Shown here in pieces: positions 34,703 to 47,456 of a DNA stretch of 64,000 nt (position 1 is its first letter; each line of letters opens with the position of its first letter). The DNA lies in NCBI RefSeq assembly GCF_000189635.1, contig NW_002475926.1:1-64000 (forward strand), written 5' to 3'. The DNA is from Tetrahymena thermophila SB210 (taxonomy: Eukaryota > Ciliophora > Oligohymenophorea > Hymenostomatida > Tetrahymenidae). A program made the translations under genes and the position numbers. The notes below the pieces were generated by a model. It did not search any database. It was not told the origin of the DNA and was given only the letters and a program-made list of their open reading frames with translations.

Positions 34703-37700
34703 ATGAATTAGGCTGAAGAAGAAAGTAATACAAACAGTGTTTTTATAGATATAGATTCTCAGTAGCAAAGTAAAGGCTAACCAAATTCCAATCAAGCATA
34801 AGTTTTATCATCAACATGTAATAAATAAATATAAATAACTATTTACCTATATAAATTGAAGCAAAAGTTAGCAATTAAGTATTTAAAATAAGTTAGGAAG
34901 AACTTAATTTTTATATTATAATAAAGAAGCTTAAGACGTAAGCCAGATTGTTGACTCATAATAAGATAAATATTTTAATATAAATTATACCGAAGCAAAT
35001 AATTTGCAGAGCCTAGATGAAATCATGAATTTCTGCAATTCATCTAAGGCTCGCTCTTCATCTATTACAGTTGATTAGAAGGATTTGGGATCATTATCAG
35101 GAAAACATTTGAAGGATAAAGATGAAATTTTATCAAATTTTTCATTATTTCCTAAATTGAATATAGAGAAAATATAAATATCGTAGAGTTATTCATACTC
35201 AGATAGGACCATAGATGCTTCTAACAAAAATTAGGATTAGGATTAGTTAGGTGATAACTTTTTAATGGAAAATAAAGCTAGTAAGACAGAATATAAAGGA
35301 TGTGAACAATTATAGTAAGAATTTTAAAAAAATGAATTTGAAATGAATGAGGAATAAAATGCTACTTTTTAAGGGGATAGTTAAGAATTAACAAGCATTT
35401 AACATAAAAATCAAAGCATACCTCCTTTACATGAAAATAGGATGGCAAAGTTAAAAAATAGGATGAATTTAAATATTTAGCCTTAAGCAGCAAAATCTGG
35501 AGATTTGTAATAAGGGAGCAATCAAAAAGAAAAAGCTAATTTTTCTTCACCAATTAATGAAATACAAAGCGATAACTCCTCTTCTAGCAACCAAAAAGAC
35601 AAACTTAATATTGAAGAATTAATGCAAGAAAACAAAAAACATAATTTAATATTAGATATCAAGAATAAAATGCACAATCAAAATTAGGATTAAGATGAGG
35701 CTGAGGAACTTGTGTAAAATGATGAGTAAATTTTTTTAAAAGATTTTCAAGCAATTTACTATGACTAATTTAGCAATATTTTCAAAAACTATTTATGTTT
35801 TAATTTTATTAGAATAGAAAATATTGATTGATTTCAGATATAGCTGTTAAAATAAAATTAATTTTAAATGTTATCTGATAATATATTTATTATCAATAAA
35901 TCAATTAAAATATTCATCTATCTATATATCTATTATTTATACTTACTAGATCTATTCATTTTACTTTAAATATTTTTATTATAGATTTACAAAGATGTTT
36001 TAGTCTAATTGCCCAATTAAATCTCCAACTCTACCAAAGCCCAAAAAAAAATTAGATTAATCTTAGCATAAGATGAACTCCTCACTTGAAATTTCAACAG
36101 AAAGAAAATAAAATTCATCTTCTAGTACAATTAAAGAAGATCTCTCTATTAAAGGCGAAATAAATTCTTAATTGAGCAAGCAAACATTAGAATCTGATAT
36201 ATAAAACTATTGCCAAACAAACAATAATAATTAAGAAGCACCATAAATCCAAAGTTTATCCTAAGTAGATAAAATTCCCAATACTCATGACAATAATTAA
36301 GGTATATAGCTAAGTTTTATAGCAGATATAAAGTCTGTAAGGAATTCCAAGGTAAATGCTTTTAGATCAAGACTAACTTTGAGCTAACATGAAGCAGATA
36401 ATGAAGAATTCAGAAAGAAAAGTTCAACTATTTCTGTAGATCTATTGTAAATGCAAGAGCCAATTTCGATTAAAGATTTATAAAAGAACTATTCCTCTCA
36501 CACTACAGAAACTCCTTTGACAAATAAAAAAAATCTTTAAGTAAATTAAAAGAGACAATCATATTCTAAATCTTTCAAATCTGATTTTCAAATTGATGAG
36601 ACAAATGATGAGTATAAAGACGTAGAATAATCACAAATTCACTAGCAGTAAATGAATAACGAGGTAGTTACTTCTCTTGAAAAGACTGTTTCCAGAAGAT
36701 TTGAAAGGAAAGATCTTAGAATAAAAGTAAATCCTGTTAAGGACCAAGAAAAAGAAGACGTCTGGGATTCGTAAATTATTTAAATAAACCTTACTTCCAT
36801 AAATAATATTCAATATAAATTCTATAAAAGATTCTAATTATTAAATAGATATTGATTTTTAATAATTTTACTAAAGATTGATATAAATTATTTAGTAACT
36901 TTTGTAATTAATCAATTGATATTTAAAAGAAGTTATTAATGTTATTTATTCATTTATTAATAAAACAATTCTTTTAGGGATGACTTAACTTCTAATGACT
37001 AGAATGCATAAGAAGAACCTATTGTTACAAAGGCAAAATAAGGGAGTCATAAGTTTGAAGATATTTATTATCTGCTAAACGGTAAACCTTTGGGAGAAGG
37101 TACGAGTGGTTGTGTTTATCAATGCAAAAAGCTTAATTAAGAAGATGAGACTGTGTATGCAGTCAAAGTTATGAGAAATGTAGATGAAGAGATGAGCAAA
37201 AGTATTTTCTAAACATTTGGAATACAGTATCGCCTTTAACACGAATACATCTCTAGAGTGTATGAAGTTTACTTCAACGAGGATAACTAAACTGTTCACT
37301 ATGTTATGGATTTTATACCATTTAGGACACTTGATTCTGTAGTTAAAGATAAAAGAAGAAACATGAAAGAAACTGAAGCAAGCGGTATTATTTAAAAACT
37401 TTTAAAAGCTGTTATGTATATGGAACAAAGAGGTGTCTGTCACCGTGATTTAAAACCTGAAAATATACTTATCTCTGAAGATTTATAGTAACTTAAAATT
37501 ATTGATTTTGGCATTAGCAAATCTTTTGTCAAGTCATAGCGAGTACAGCATATTACTTAATACTATAAGCATAAGATGTATACACCTACTGGAACTCCTC
37601 ATTATAAAGCTCCGGAGATACTACTTGGAGCTGGATATACATAATTAGTTGATATGTGGGCAGTTGGAATTATTGCATATCAATTAATTGCTAAAGGAAA

Positions 37701-40700
37701 GCATCCTTTTAAGTGTGATTCAAATTAGGAATAAGATGCAAGAATTATGAAGTATTAGTTTGATTAAACAGACGAAGGATGGGTAAATGCTTCTTCTAAT
37801 GCAAAAAATTTTATAAAATCTTTACTACGACCAAATCGTATGCCAGCTTTTGAGGCTCTTAAGCACCCTTGGATTGAATAAAGAAAAATTGAAGTTCCTG
37901 CTGATGATGATAACCACTCCTCAAACAAGTAAGAGAAAAAGCCTATAAATGATAATATGACTATTTCTGTTCCAACACTTTTCTTATAAAAGCAATTTAA
38001 TCATTTTGGAATTACTGTGACAAACAGCGAATAACGTTAGAGGAGCGGGTTTTTGAAGAGAGCAAATTAGGGAGAAAACTATGATGATTCTATTCCTCTT
38101 AGGGCATGTAATACAATTTAATCAACTAATGAATTTGATCTTGAAGTATCAGGAAATAGCAATATATAAATTAGCAATTATGGAATTCAAAGCCAAAATT
38201 AAAATAATAATGTTAATGAATAGTAAAATTTAAGTCATGGAAAGCTATAAATACAAATTTAAGGTTTGAATAATAATTTAAATAGCTCAGAATAAGTAAC
38301 TCCTGTTTTAGGTAAAAAAAAGCACAATATACAAGGTTTTGCATCTACTTAAGATGTTGTTCATGTAGTCATGAGACAGAAGCTTAGTGAAAGCAAAGAA
38401 AAAATGATGTAATTTTTTTTAAAGGCAAATGCTATTATAAAAAGTTTGGAAGAAGAAAAGTTGCAACAATAAAATTCTCTAAAACGTACTCACTCAGCAG
38501 AAAAACAGAGCGATTCTCCTCAATCACCTGAAGAGGTTTATAGTAAACCCTTGCTAAACAATAGCATTAATCAAGGGATGCAGGCATTCAGCATTTACAA
38601 AAATAACTCTATTGGATTCAATCCATAGAAAGATGATCCTGTAGCTTTGAATAGCAGTGGCTTTGAACAGAATTAACAGTCTATTTTTATGCCATAATAA
38701 ATAATACAATAATAGAATTATACTTAAGGTTCTATTGATGAGTAAACACGAAACAAAATTAAATTAAATAATAGTTTTGCAGGATAGCAAAACCTATAAA
38801 ATATACTAAGCAAAGGAGCTCAAAGCAGCTTATAATCTCTTGGAAAGAATACTTCCATAAATGAAGGAAATAGTTCTATGCAAATTAATTAGTCAATGAA
38901 TAATGCTATGATCTACTCGACATCTGATTTCAGTAATATGAAATTCTCTAGTTTAATGTCAAGGAAGACAACTAATATTAATAAAAAGGGAATAATCGAG
39001 AAAAGGTATGTCCGTCGTAATAGTCAACAACAGACTAATTGCATGGAAAAAAGTATAATCTTTACTAAGGAAGTAATTGGTGAACTATAAAAAGACCCTG
39101 CGATATAGGAAACTATTGAGTAGTAACAAATACTTTTAAATTCTACCTTACCATTTACAATAGGCTAATCTATCTCTAATAGCGAAGGCTAAAATAATGA
39201 GCAGTAACAAATGACTGATAGCATTCAGCTAAAGAATTTTAACCCAAATTACTATGGTAATTAGAATATAAAACGCTTTAGTAGTTATGCTCGCAATTAA
39301 CAGTAAAATTTAAATAATGCACAACTCTAACAAAACTCAGCATCATAGAGTATTAACTAATAGATTAGGTTATCTATGAACACTTCAAGACCAATAGACA
39401 TATTTTCTAAGGGCATAGACAGGGTTATGAACGAAGAAGAAATTTAAAAAGAAAAGGAAAAATGGAATTTAATTCAAAATAATATGGATTAAAAAAGTGA
39501 TAGTAGTAGTGGTGATGATGATAGTGATGGTGATAGGGATGATAGCTCGGATGGAAATAATAATGATTCAAATTCCTCTTGCATGAATCATTAAAGTGGA
39601 GACAACACATTTATAACTGACATTACCAAATTTATGATTTTAAATCCAAACCAAAATAATTAATTTAATTAAAGTGAAGTTTAAAAGAATAAAAAGGATG
39701 AATCCTCCTCTTAAGTAAACTAACAAGAACAAACTTAGGCTTAGGCAACAAATCCAGAAAATTAAAACCAAAAAAATGAAAACTTAAATTTAATTGTCAA
39801 TAAAATAAATGGTGACACTTCCTCTTTAAGCAACATAGGCAGCGAAGAATAAAAAGATTAAGAAAAAAAAAGTTTATCACAATCTCCTATTAATAGTTAA
39901 AATTAATCGAAAAATAATTCATAAAATCAGTAAGGAGGAATATTTTAGAGCGCCCCTTATACTAATTATATGAACAGTAGTAAGGATGATAAAATAAATT
40001 AAACTTTACTAAGCATTTAAAACCCAAATAGCAGCAATGTACTCTAACCTGCAGCTGTCCTTACTACAAATGGTGGTATAGCCACTAAAGAGAATATATC
40101 AAGTAATAGCTCACTTTCTGGTAAAGTAGAAAATTAACCAAACAAAATAAAAAATTAGAATAATTAAGATGAGAAATAATAAAATTAATAAGTATTAAAA
40201 GATTCTATGAATAGCAGCTAATAAAACCAGAACAATTTACTTTCATGTGTTAACTGCAACTAGTCTAATTTAAATTGCAGTAACTGTGAAAATTAATTTA
40301 AGATAGACACAATTCTAGAAACACATGTACCAGACGTGACTACTTCTCAAAAAATAAATTCAAACCTTAATTAAAACGTCTTTACAAATTAATAACTAAA
40401 TTAAAAAAGATAAATTGATACTTCATAAATTATCGATGAAAAAGTATTAAAACAAAAATAAAATTAAGCAGAAACTAGCATACTTGAGTCGTCAGCTTGC
40501 AATAATTTAAGTTTTATTGAAATGAATAACTCAAATATATTTGCAAGTCCTTATAATTAATATGAAGATTTTTTAAACACTTCATTAAAAAAAAATACTA
40601 ACTTGTTGAGTATGAATGTTAGTTAGGCTTCAAGTATAAATGCAAATATTTCTCTTAGCGGAAGTGCAAATAGTGGAAATACAATTCGTTCACTTCATGC

Positions 40701-42375
40701 TATGACAAATGCAAATAATAATCAGCACGGAAATAGTAATAACACAAATAGTGATTGTGGTAGTATTCACCTTTAATAAGTAAATTAAAAAGATAAATCA
40801 AACTCTTCGAAATTTAAGTAGTCTGATTATATTAACAACTCCCAATTTAAGAAACCACACAATAAATTTGATTTAGATATGTCCGAGTCGCAATCATATA
40901 CTCCTTAAGAAAATCCATTATAGACTAGTATTTAAAGATAAATATTAGATTCAGGATTAAATACTAGTAATGAAGTAACTCCTTCTAAACTAATAAATGG
41001 TTTAAGTGAAGATATTCCTTAAAACTCCTTAAATTTGGCTTAATAAAATGTTTAATCATTCAATTCAGGGCATAGTGAACATAGTAAAGAATCTAGCTAA
41101 GGTAGCAAGAATCAACAAATTTAATAAAATTCACATTTAATGGAAGATTAAAATATAGCAGGTCCTCCACCAATTTCGCCAAATAAGAAGAATTTAAGCT
41201 AATAAATAGATGCCAAAGATGACTCTTAAAGTGATAAAAGCAGTTTTAAATACTCAAATTAATCAGGAAATAATAGTTTAGATGGCTAATAAAAGCAGCA
41301 AGATTTATAAAGAGAACAGTAAAACACACTTAATTCTAAATTAAATTAAAAATATAAGTACTTAAATTCTAATTATTCAACCATAACAGAAGAATCTGAT
41401 ATTAAAAGTTGTTTGTCCTCTTCAATAGCATAAAGTTAAAAAATTGGATTAGAATTTGAGTCTACTAACTTATCAATAGGTTAACATTTTAATAAATAAA
41501 ACTATACTAGATCGATGACTTAAATGGTATAAAGTAACTCAGAAAAAAACGAAAACAGTTAAAATAATTATAGTGGATAAAATAATATAGCAAGCTCTAC
41601 TTCAACCATATCTACTAACCAGTGTAATATTACAACAAATCTTTAACTAAAGGAGTTAAAATAAAGGCAAGACAACAATAACCAAGCTGGTTAATCGCTA
41701 GATGAATTTGATTCAAATGATGATTTAGAATAACAACATAATAATGAAACCAAAAGTTAATTATTAGATAGTAACAACTCTTAAAAAAAGCTGAATTCTT
41801 CATCGTTTAAAAACTCAGGATTTTAAAAAATGAGCTCATAATAAGGTACAAAATCAAGTCCTCATTTTAATAACACAAAGAACTTAGTTTCTAATTAACT
41901 CGATGAAGTTTTCGGATAAATGTAAAATTCCTCATCGTTTATGAAATAAGAAGAAGAATTCGATATAAATGTAGGCAAGCAAATTGACAGAAGCAAATCT
42001 CCATTTAATTCAAAATCACATCCAGCTCTATCACCAAATAACAAGTAAATATCTAGTTTACAAAATAGTAGCGAAATTGAATAATTACCTTCATTATTTA
42101 GTGAATAACCTCCAATATTAAAACATAGAAGCAGCAGTAGATTGTTAGAAATGTCTGTTGGGCTTCAATAAGTAACTCAATCAAGAGATTTATCAGATGA
42201 TCACAACGAAGTAAAAAATGAAAGCTCCTAAAAACCATAATTTTATAATTAAGATTTACACAAAATAGAGGTAATCCCTGAATTAAAATATGATGAAGGG
42301 GAAGTTGATAATTCTAACTCAGATAATGCAGATTTAAATAATGAAAAGAAAATAGATGAATAAATTAATGAATGA
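34703..42375 (+). CDS. CAMK-like Ser/Thr protein kinase with 1500-residue low-complexity tail
   Basis: 2365 codons in four exons; introns at 34818-34926 (phase 1), 35726-35984 (phase 2) and 36771-36977 (phase 2). Residues 1-600 are charged and low-complexity. The kinase domain at about 600-870 has LGEGTSGCVY, VAIK-type Lys in YAVKVM, HRDLKPEN, DFG (IIDFGISKSF), GTPHYKAPE, DMWAVG and the closing HPWI typical of CAMK-type kinases. A 50-residue insert-like stretch rich in Tyr/Gln sits between DFG and APE. The remaining roughly 1500 residues are N, S and Q runs, with an Asp/Ser cluster near 39490-39560. All catalytic motifs are present except that I cannot place the helix-C Glu. No calmodulin-binding segment or EF hand is obvious, so classification beyond CAMK-like is not possible. 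Confidence 0.85.
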
Positions 42376-43430
42376 ATATATAAAACTTGGAATTCAAAAG
42401 GATCTATCTACTAGTTATAAAAATTAGTTAGGATCCTAAAAACACTATCTTATAAACTAAAACATTTTTGATATAACTTTTTAATAAAATTATTCATGTT
42501 AAAATAGAAGAATAGAATCAAATAATAATTATTTCTAATTATCCAAAATTTTAATAATAAATAATAAAATAAATAATTTTAAGAACAGATTAAATCAGTT
42601 TTTAATTCATATTTATTGTAGTTAATAAAATATATTTTACTTGTTTTTTAATAAATTAAATATTTTAAAATGTAAGCAATTCTAATTTTGCTCTTCATAC
42701 ATATTTTCATTAGTAAAATTACACATATTATTATTAATAGTAGTAGAGAAGATATTTTTTGTTTTTGTATGCAATAAATTCAAGCAATTCTTCTACTAAC
42801 ATTAATTAATCAATTTTTTTAGTTTCAAAAGAACTGAAAAACCACAATAAACAATTAAAGTCAAAAGTTGGAATTAAGTTAAATATAATTATAATTATAG
42901 TATGTTAAAAATTATAATATTAAATTAATTTTTCATTTAAAATTTTTATAATCACACAGAAAATTTGTTTACAAAAAAGAAATTTAATTCTTCCTTGAAA
43001 ATGAGAGTAAACAAAATTATTTAATTGATTTGATCTATCTTGAATAAATTGATAAATTTTGTATTTTTAGATGTTGAGCTATTTTATTCAAGTAAGATCA
43101 TATTAAAAATTAAAAATATTTCTAAAATGATTTTTTTTTGCAAATCTGAATTTTAAAAGCTAATAAATAGATTAGCTTTGTTAGATTCTCTTTTTTTTAT
43201 AAAGTTAGTTTAATAAGAACTTCAATTAAATCATATATTTATCATGTTATCAAATGTATAAAAAATGAAAGTCTTCAAACTATTAAATTATTAATTGAAA
43301 TTGTAGATTTAGAGTAATTATTTATTATTAGATTCTCTAAATACTAACAAATTTTAAAGAAAAGTAGTTCAATCTAAAAATCAATAACTAATATTAATAT
43401 TAACAATTTTAATAAATATCAAATTTTATA
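42376..43430. other. Intergenic spacer
   Basis: 1055 bp of AT-rich DNA between two plus-strand genes. Nothing recognisable. Confidence 0.6.
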
Positions 43431-44724
43431 ATGTTTAATTCAATGACAAAAGAAATTAGATTTTTAAAGAAGCTATTAATAGTGATAATATCTTTATCAT
43501 TAACAAGAGGAGATCTTTCATGCAAAGGAATATACTAATAAGATGTTGCATTCTATGTTATCTAATCTATGCCTTACGACGTTTAAGTAAAAGAACAAAT
43601 ATATTTTGGTTACACCGATGATCAAAATTTAAGATCTACTTTTAATTACTCTCCATAAAATCTACTTTTTAATTCTTCCTCACCAATATCTCTTTTAATT
43701 TCATAAATAAATGATGATCCATCAATAAAGTTTATTTAATGGGATAATAATTAAGGAAAGAGTAGCCTTTCTTCTTTTTCTAAAGGTTTAGTTGCTATTT
43801 AAGAAGAATCAGAACATGGTAAAATTATTTATCTTATTTTTTATAAATTCTTTTATACTTCAATTTGTATTAACACTTTTTTAATAAAAAATTTACAAAA
43901 TAAATAATTAATTCTTAATAGGATTGTTTTTTGGGTATAGCATGAATAACTTTTTGAAAATTAATAAATCTAAAATTGAAATGAATCTCAATCAATAAGA
44001 TCAAATGTTTGGCTAATAATTCTTTTGTATTTCTCTAGACTTAGAAAATTTAGAAAAATTAGCAGAAAATTTGTTGATTACAAAAATTAATGTTTAATTT
44101 AGTAATATATCCTCTTAATTAAAATTTAAAAATCTCTCTAGACTTCAAAATTATTTAAATATTCACTATCCACTCGATTACAAAACAGTTGATTTGAATT
44201 TAATAAATTCAGAAGTAATTGTTAAAATGATCACTTAAAATTATTGGATTTATTATAACACCAATATATCATCTGATTTTGAATCATTGACTATAGATGA
44301 TTAAATATCTGCAATATTAAATTGTGATATTCTTTTTAAAAACTCTAAGCCATCTGTAAATTAATGCTAACCTCATTATACTTCTGAGACTATCTTAACT
44401 ATTCAACATAAAAATTATAAATTAGACTCAAAATAAGATAAATCAAAATGGATCCTTTGTAAAAATAATAATCAAAATACAACACCTTTTATCTGTTTAA
44501 GTGATTTAGATAATTACACACCACGCTACTTTCATGGTGGTAACCTATTCTGCTTTAAGAGCAAATAACTTCATTAATTATATTCTAATATGATCTCATC
44601 AATCAATTTTTGTACTTTAGACGATATACTTCATTCAAAACCTAGAGATAATAAATTCACTGAATTATAAAACGAAAATAAAGAAGAAAAAGAAAATCCT
44701 TAAAATTATTATTAAGATATCTGA
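43431..44724 (+). CDS. Secreted DNase II-like protein, probably catalytically inactive
   Basis: 396 codons, two exons, intron 43819-43921 (phase 1). The N-terminus is a signal peptide (LLIVIISLSLTRG) followed directly by LSCKG. Four blocks match the deoxyribonuclease II fold in order. Near the N-terminus is DVAFYVIQSMP (animal: PVDWFVVYKLP). Next is SFSKGLVA ... FFGYSMNNF (animal: GHTKGVLL ... LVHSVPNF). Then FGQQFFCISLDLENLEKLAE (animal: YGQTLLCVSF...). Finally DKSKW ... CLSDLDNYTPRYFHGGNLFC (animal: DHSKW ... CVGDMNR ... GGGTLC). Length is close to the animal enzyme (about 360). DNase II uses two HxK motifs; here they read FSK and KSK, so both His are replaced while Lys, Gly and Trp around them remain. 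Inference: a lysosomal or secreted, non-catalytic family member. Confidence 0.75.
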
Positions 44725-45558
44725 TAATAACAATTGCTAATTGCAGATTTTTTATTTGTATTAGAGAGTTAAACAGATAAAGGTTAGACCTATAACTATT
44801 TATATTTCTAATTGAAATTAATATAATAATAAATAAACTTAAATAATAGTATTTTATATATTTTTATGTAATTTGTATTTAGTTTATAATAATTTAAATA
44901 AATTTTAAAATGTTTATTTACTTTTTATAAAAATTTTATTCTAAAAAAATATTTATTGCTCTTGATTTTATAGATTTCATTAATTAAATGTATTGTCCAC
45001 ATATATATTTAAATTAAAAAATCCCAACCATCGCTTAGTTTGGATAAACTAAAAATATATTATTTTGTTTGAAAGTTTGGAATTAAGAGATAGTTTTAGC
45101 TTTGCAAAATTAGGCTATTAATTTTTAATTTGCATGCTCTTTATGCTTATGCAGTACCTTAGTACTATCAATTTTTATGCAATTTCATTATTATAAAAAA
45201 TAATTTAATTGACGAATAAATATTGGTTATCAGTATTATAGTTCTTATTTCGTTGAAAGAAAACAAGCACTTATTGAAAATAATATATCAAATAATATAA
45301 AATCTTTTGTGAGTTGTTTACATTCATTTATTTTATAATTTGTAATCCTAACTTCTAAAAAAAATATAATGTTGATTTGTAAAGACAATAATTGTAATAA
45401 AATCAGTTAAAAATTCAAAAGATCTTTAAAAATATTAATTAAGAATAATTAGGGCTATAGCAAACACTCCTATTATTAAATTATTGCAAATATTTATTTT
45501 TATAGCTAAAGAAAGTCAAACAAAATTTAGGACATTTTACTAGGTAGGGACTAAATAA
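44725..45558. other. Intergenic spacer
   Basis: 834 bp, AT-rich. A 6-bp perfect hairpin (45036-45051) is the only structure noticed. No gene seen. Confidence 0.55.
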
Positions 45559-46680
45559 ATGTAGAATAGTATAACTGCTAATCGGGCTAGAATCAGTATT
45601 TACAACTTTCAAAATGAGGTTAATGCTCTTTTACAATAGCAAGAAATGCTAGAAGAAGAAAACAATTAGCTAAAGCAACGATTAAAAACTAAAAATGAAG
45701 AATTACTATTAAAAATTACAAACAGTTTGCCTAAAAGCTTTACTGATAACTTCTTAACGGGCTTAAAAAAATAATCTCTACATTTAGATATGGTTGGAGA
45801 TATAGCCATGAGTAGTATTTTAAATGATTAATTTGAAACTACATGCTCAAAGCAAGCATAATCGGATATTTTATACTTGAGATCTATCATTCAGATTTAA
45901 AAAGAAAAATTAAAAACAGCAGAAGCTAAAATAATAGAATTAAATGATTTTGTTCGTTAGCAAGATAGTTTGCTTACATAAACGAAAGAACTACTAAAAT
46001 CAAAATGTGCTAAAATTTAATTACTTGAAGAATAGCTATAGGAAGAATAAAACCATTTGGTTTGTCTTCCTCTTTAATAACAAGAAATTAAATAACAGTA
46101 GTATTAATTTAAGAAGTTTATGGAGACTGAAGAAGAAGAATTTGATTTTGCTCTACAAATCGAAGAATCAAGAAGAAGTTTATTAGAAAGAGGGTTTCAA
46201 GGCGATTTGTGCACTCTGTCTCCAAGCGATATTAATGAAACAAAAAAGGAAAATAGCAACTACATGTATCGCTTATAAAATTAAAACAATATTTTGTATA
46301 ATAAAGACTCTGTAAATTTGTCAAGCAGACTAAGTGCAGAGAGAATTCCAAGTTAAAGAATCCTTTAAAATAATAAAAAAATTCTAAATTAGATAAGTTA
46401 ATAATAATCAGCTTGTAATTCTAGCAGATTTAAAAGCGATGTGAATAATGATATAAGAAAATCTTATGATAGGAATACAGGTCCCACTAATATTAACGTC
46501 TATTAAGTTTCGCCATTTAATTATAACCAGGTTACAAAAACTGAAACAACTCCTCATAAAAGGCAAAATTCAATATCAAATGGGCGAAGGAGATCTAGAG
46601 CAGAGAGGTTATAAAAGAGCACAAGTTCGATGATAATTTATACTTCAAATGAGTATAACACATTTAACCCATTAAACTGA
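45559..46680 (+). CDS. Coiled-coil protein of unknown function
   Basis: A single exon of 373 codons (TAA/TAG = Gln). Residues of about 15-65 and 115-215 are heptad-like and rich in Q, E, K and L (LLQQQEMLEEENNQLKQRL; KSKCAKIQLLEEQLQEEQ), so coiled coil is likely. These are followed by an acidic patch (METEEEEFDFALQIEESRR) and a basic, Ser/Asn-rich C-terminus (RRRSRAERLQKSTSS-type). No signal peptide or membrane segment is visible. I do not recognise a family. An additional 5' non-coding exon is possible because an acceptor-like TATAG stands at about 45500. Confidence 0.72.
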
Positions 46681-47456
46681 TCATTTCCACTAATTATAAG
46701 CTCAATATTATTGTTAATTAATTAATTAAAACTGTAAATAAATAAATAAATATTTTTGCCTATAAACAATATCTTAGAAAATAGATATATTTTCTTTATC
46801 TTAATTTGTAAAATTATTTATAATTAATAACTAAAAATCAACAAAACAAACTCATCTTTAAAATTCATGTTCTTTACTAATATATGTATTTTATTGCCTA
46901 ATATATTTTTAGATATTTTAACTTTGTTGAATTTTTTAATATATTATGATTGGCCAGTATGTTATTTTTATTTACATTGTTATTTGAATTAAAATTATTA
47001 AACTTTTTAAACAAACAAACTCTCAAAATTGAATAGAGTAGATTAAAAATTATAAAAAAAAAAATAATCATTTTGAATTTATAAAATAAGAGAATGAATT
47101 TTTAAATTTAATTTTTCAGTTCCATAATTTTGATTTGAAATTATTTACCATTTATTTAATTATTTATTGGGTTAATAAGACATGCTTTTCAATATAAATA
47201 AAAACGATATGTGCTTAAAAGATAATTGAAAATGCTACCTTATTATTACTTGCATAAAACAAAGGATTTTAGGAGCTAGGAATATATTGTAAAGCTTTTT
47301 ATATGCAAGAAAAAGAAAAATAAGATTATACTTACTTATTCACAATACTTTAATAAATAAAAATAGATAACTCTTTCTTGATTTTAATTAGGGATATTTG
47401 TTGAAGTTTTTACATTTAAATATAAAGGAAGCTAACCCAAATATCAAATAGTTCAA
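46681..47456. other. Intergenic spacer
   Basis: 776 bp of AT-rich DNA. No feature recognised. Confidence 0.6.

Noticed and set aside
39425-39610. His/Tyr-rich minus-strand protein
   Set aside because: Antisense of the Asp/Ser (GAT/AGT) repeat in the kinase tail.
45036-45051. Small hairpin (6-bp stem, 4-base loop) as an RNA element
   Set aside because: Short AT-rich stems are expected by chance; no flanking conserved box or second stem.
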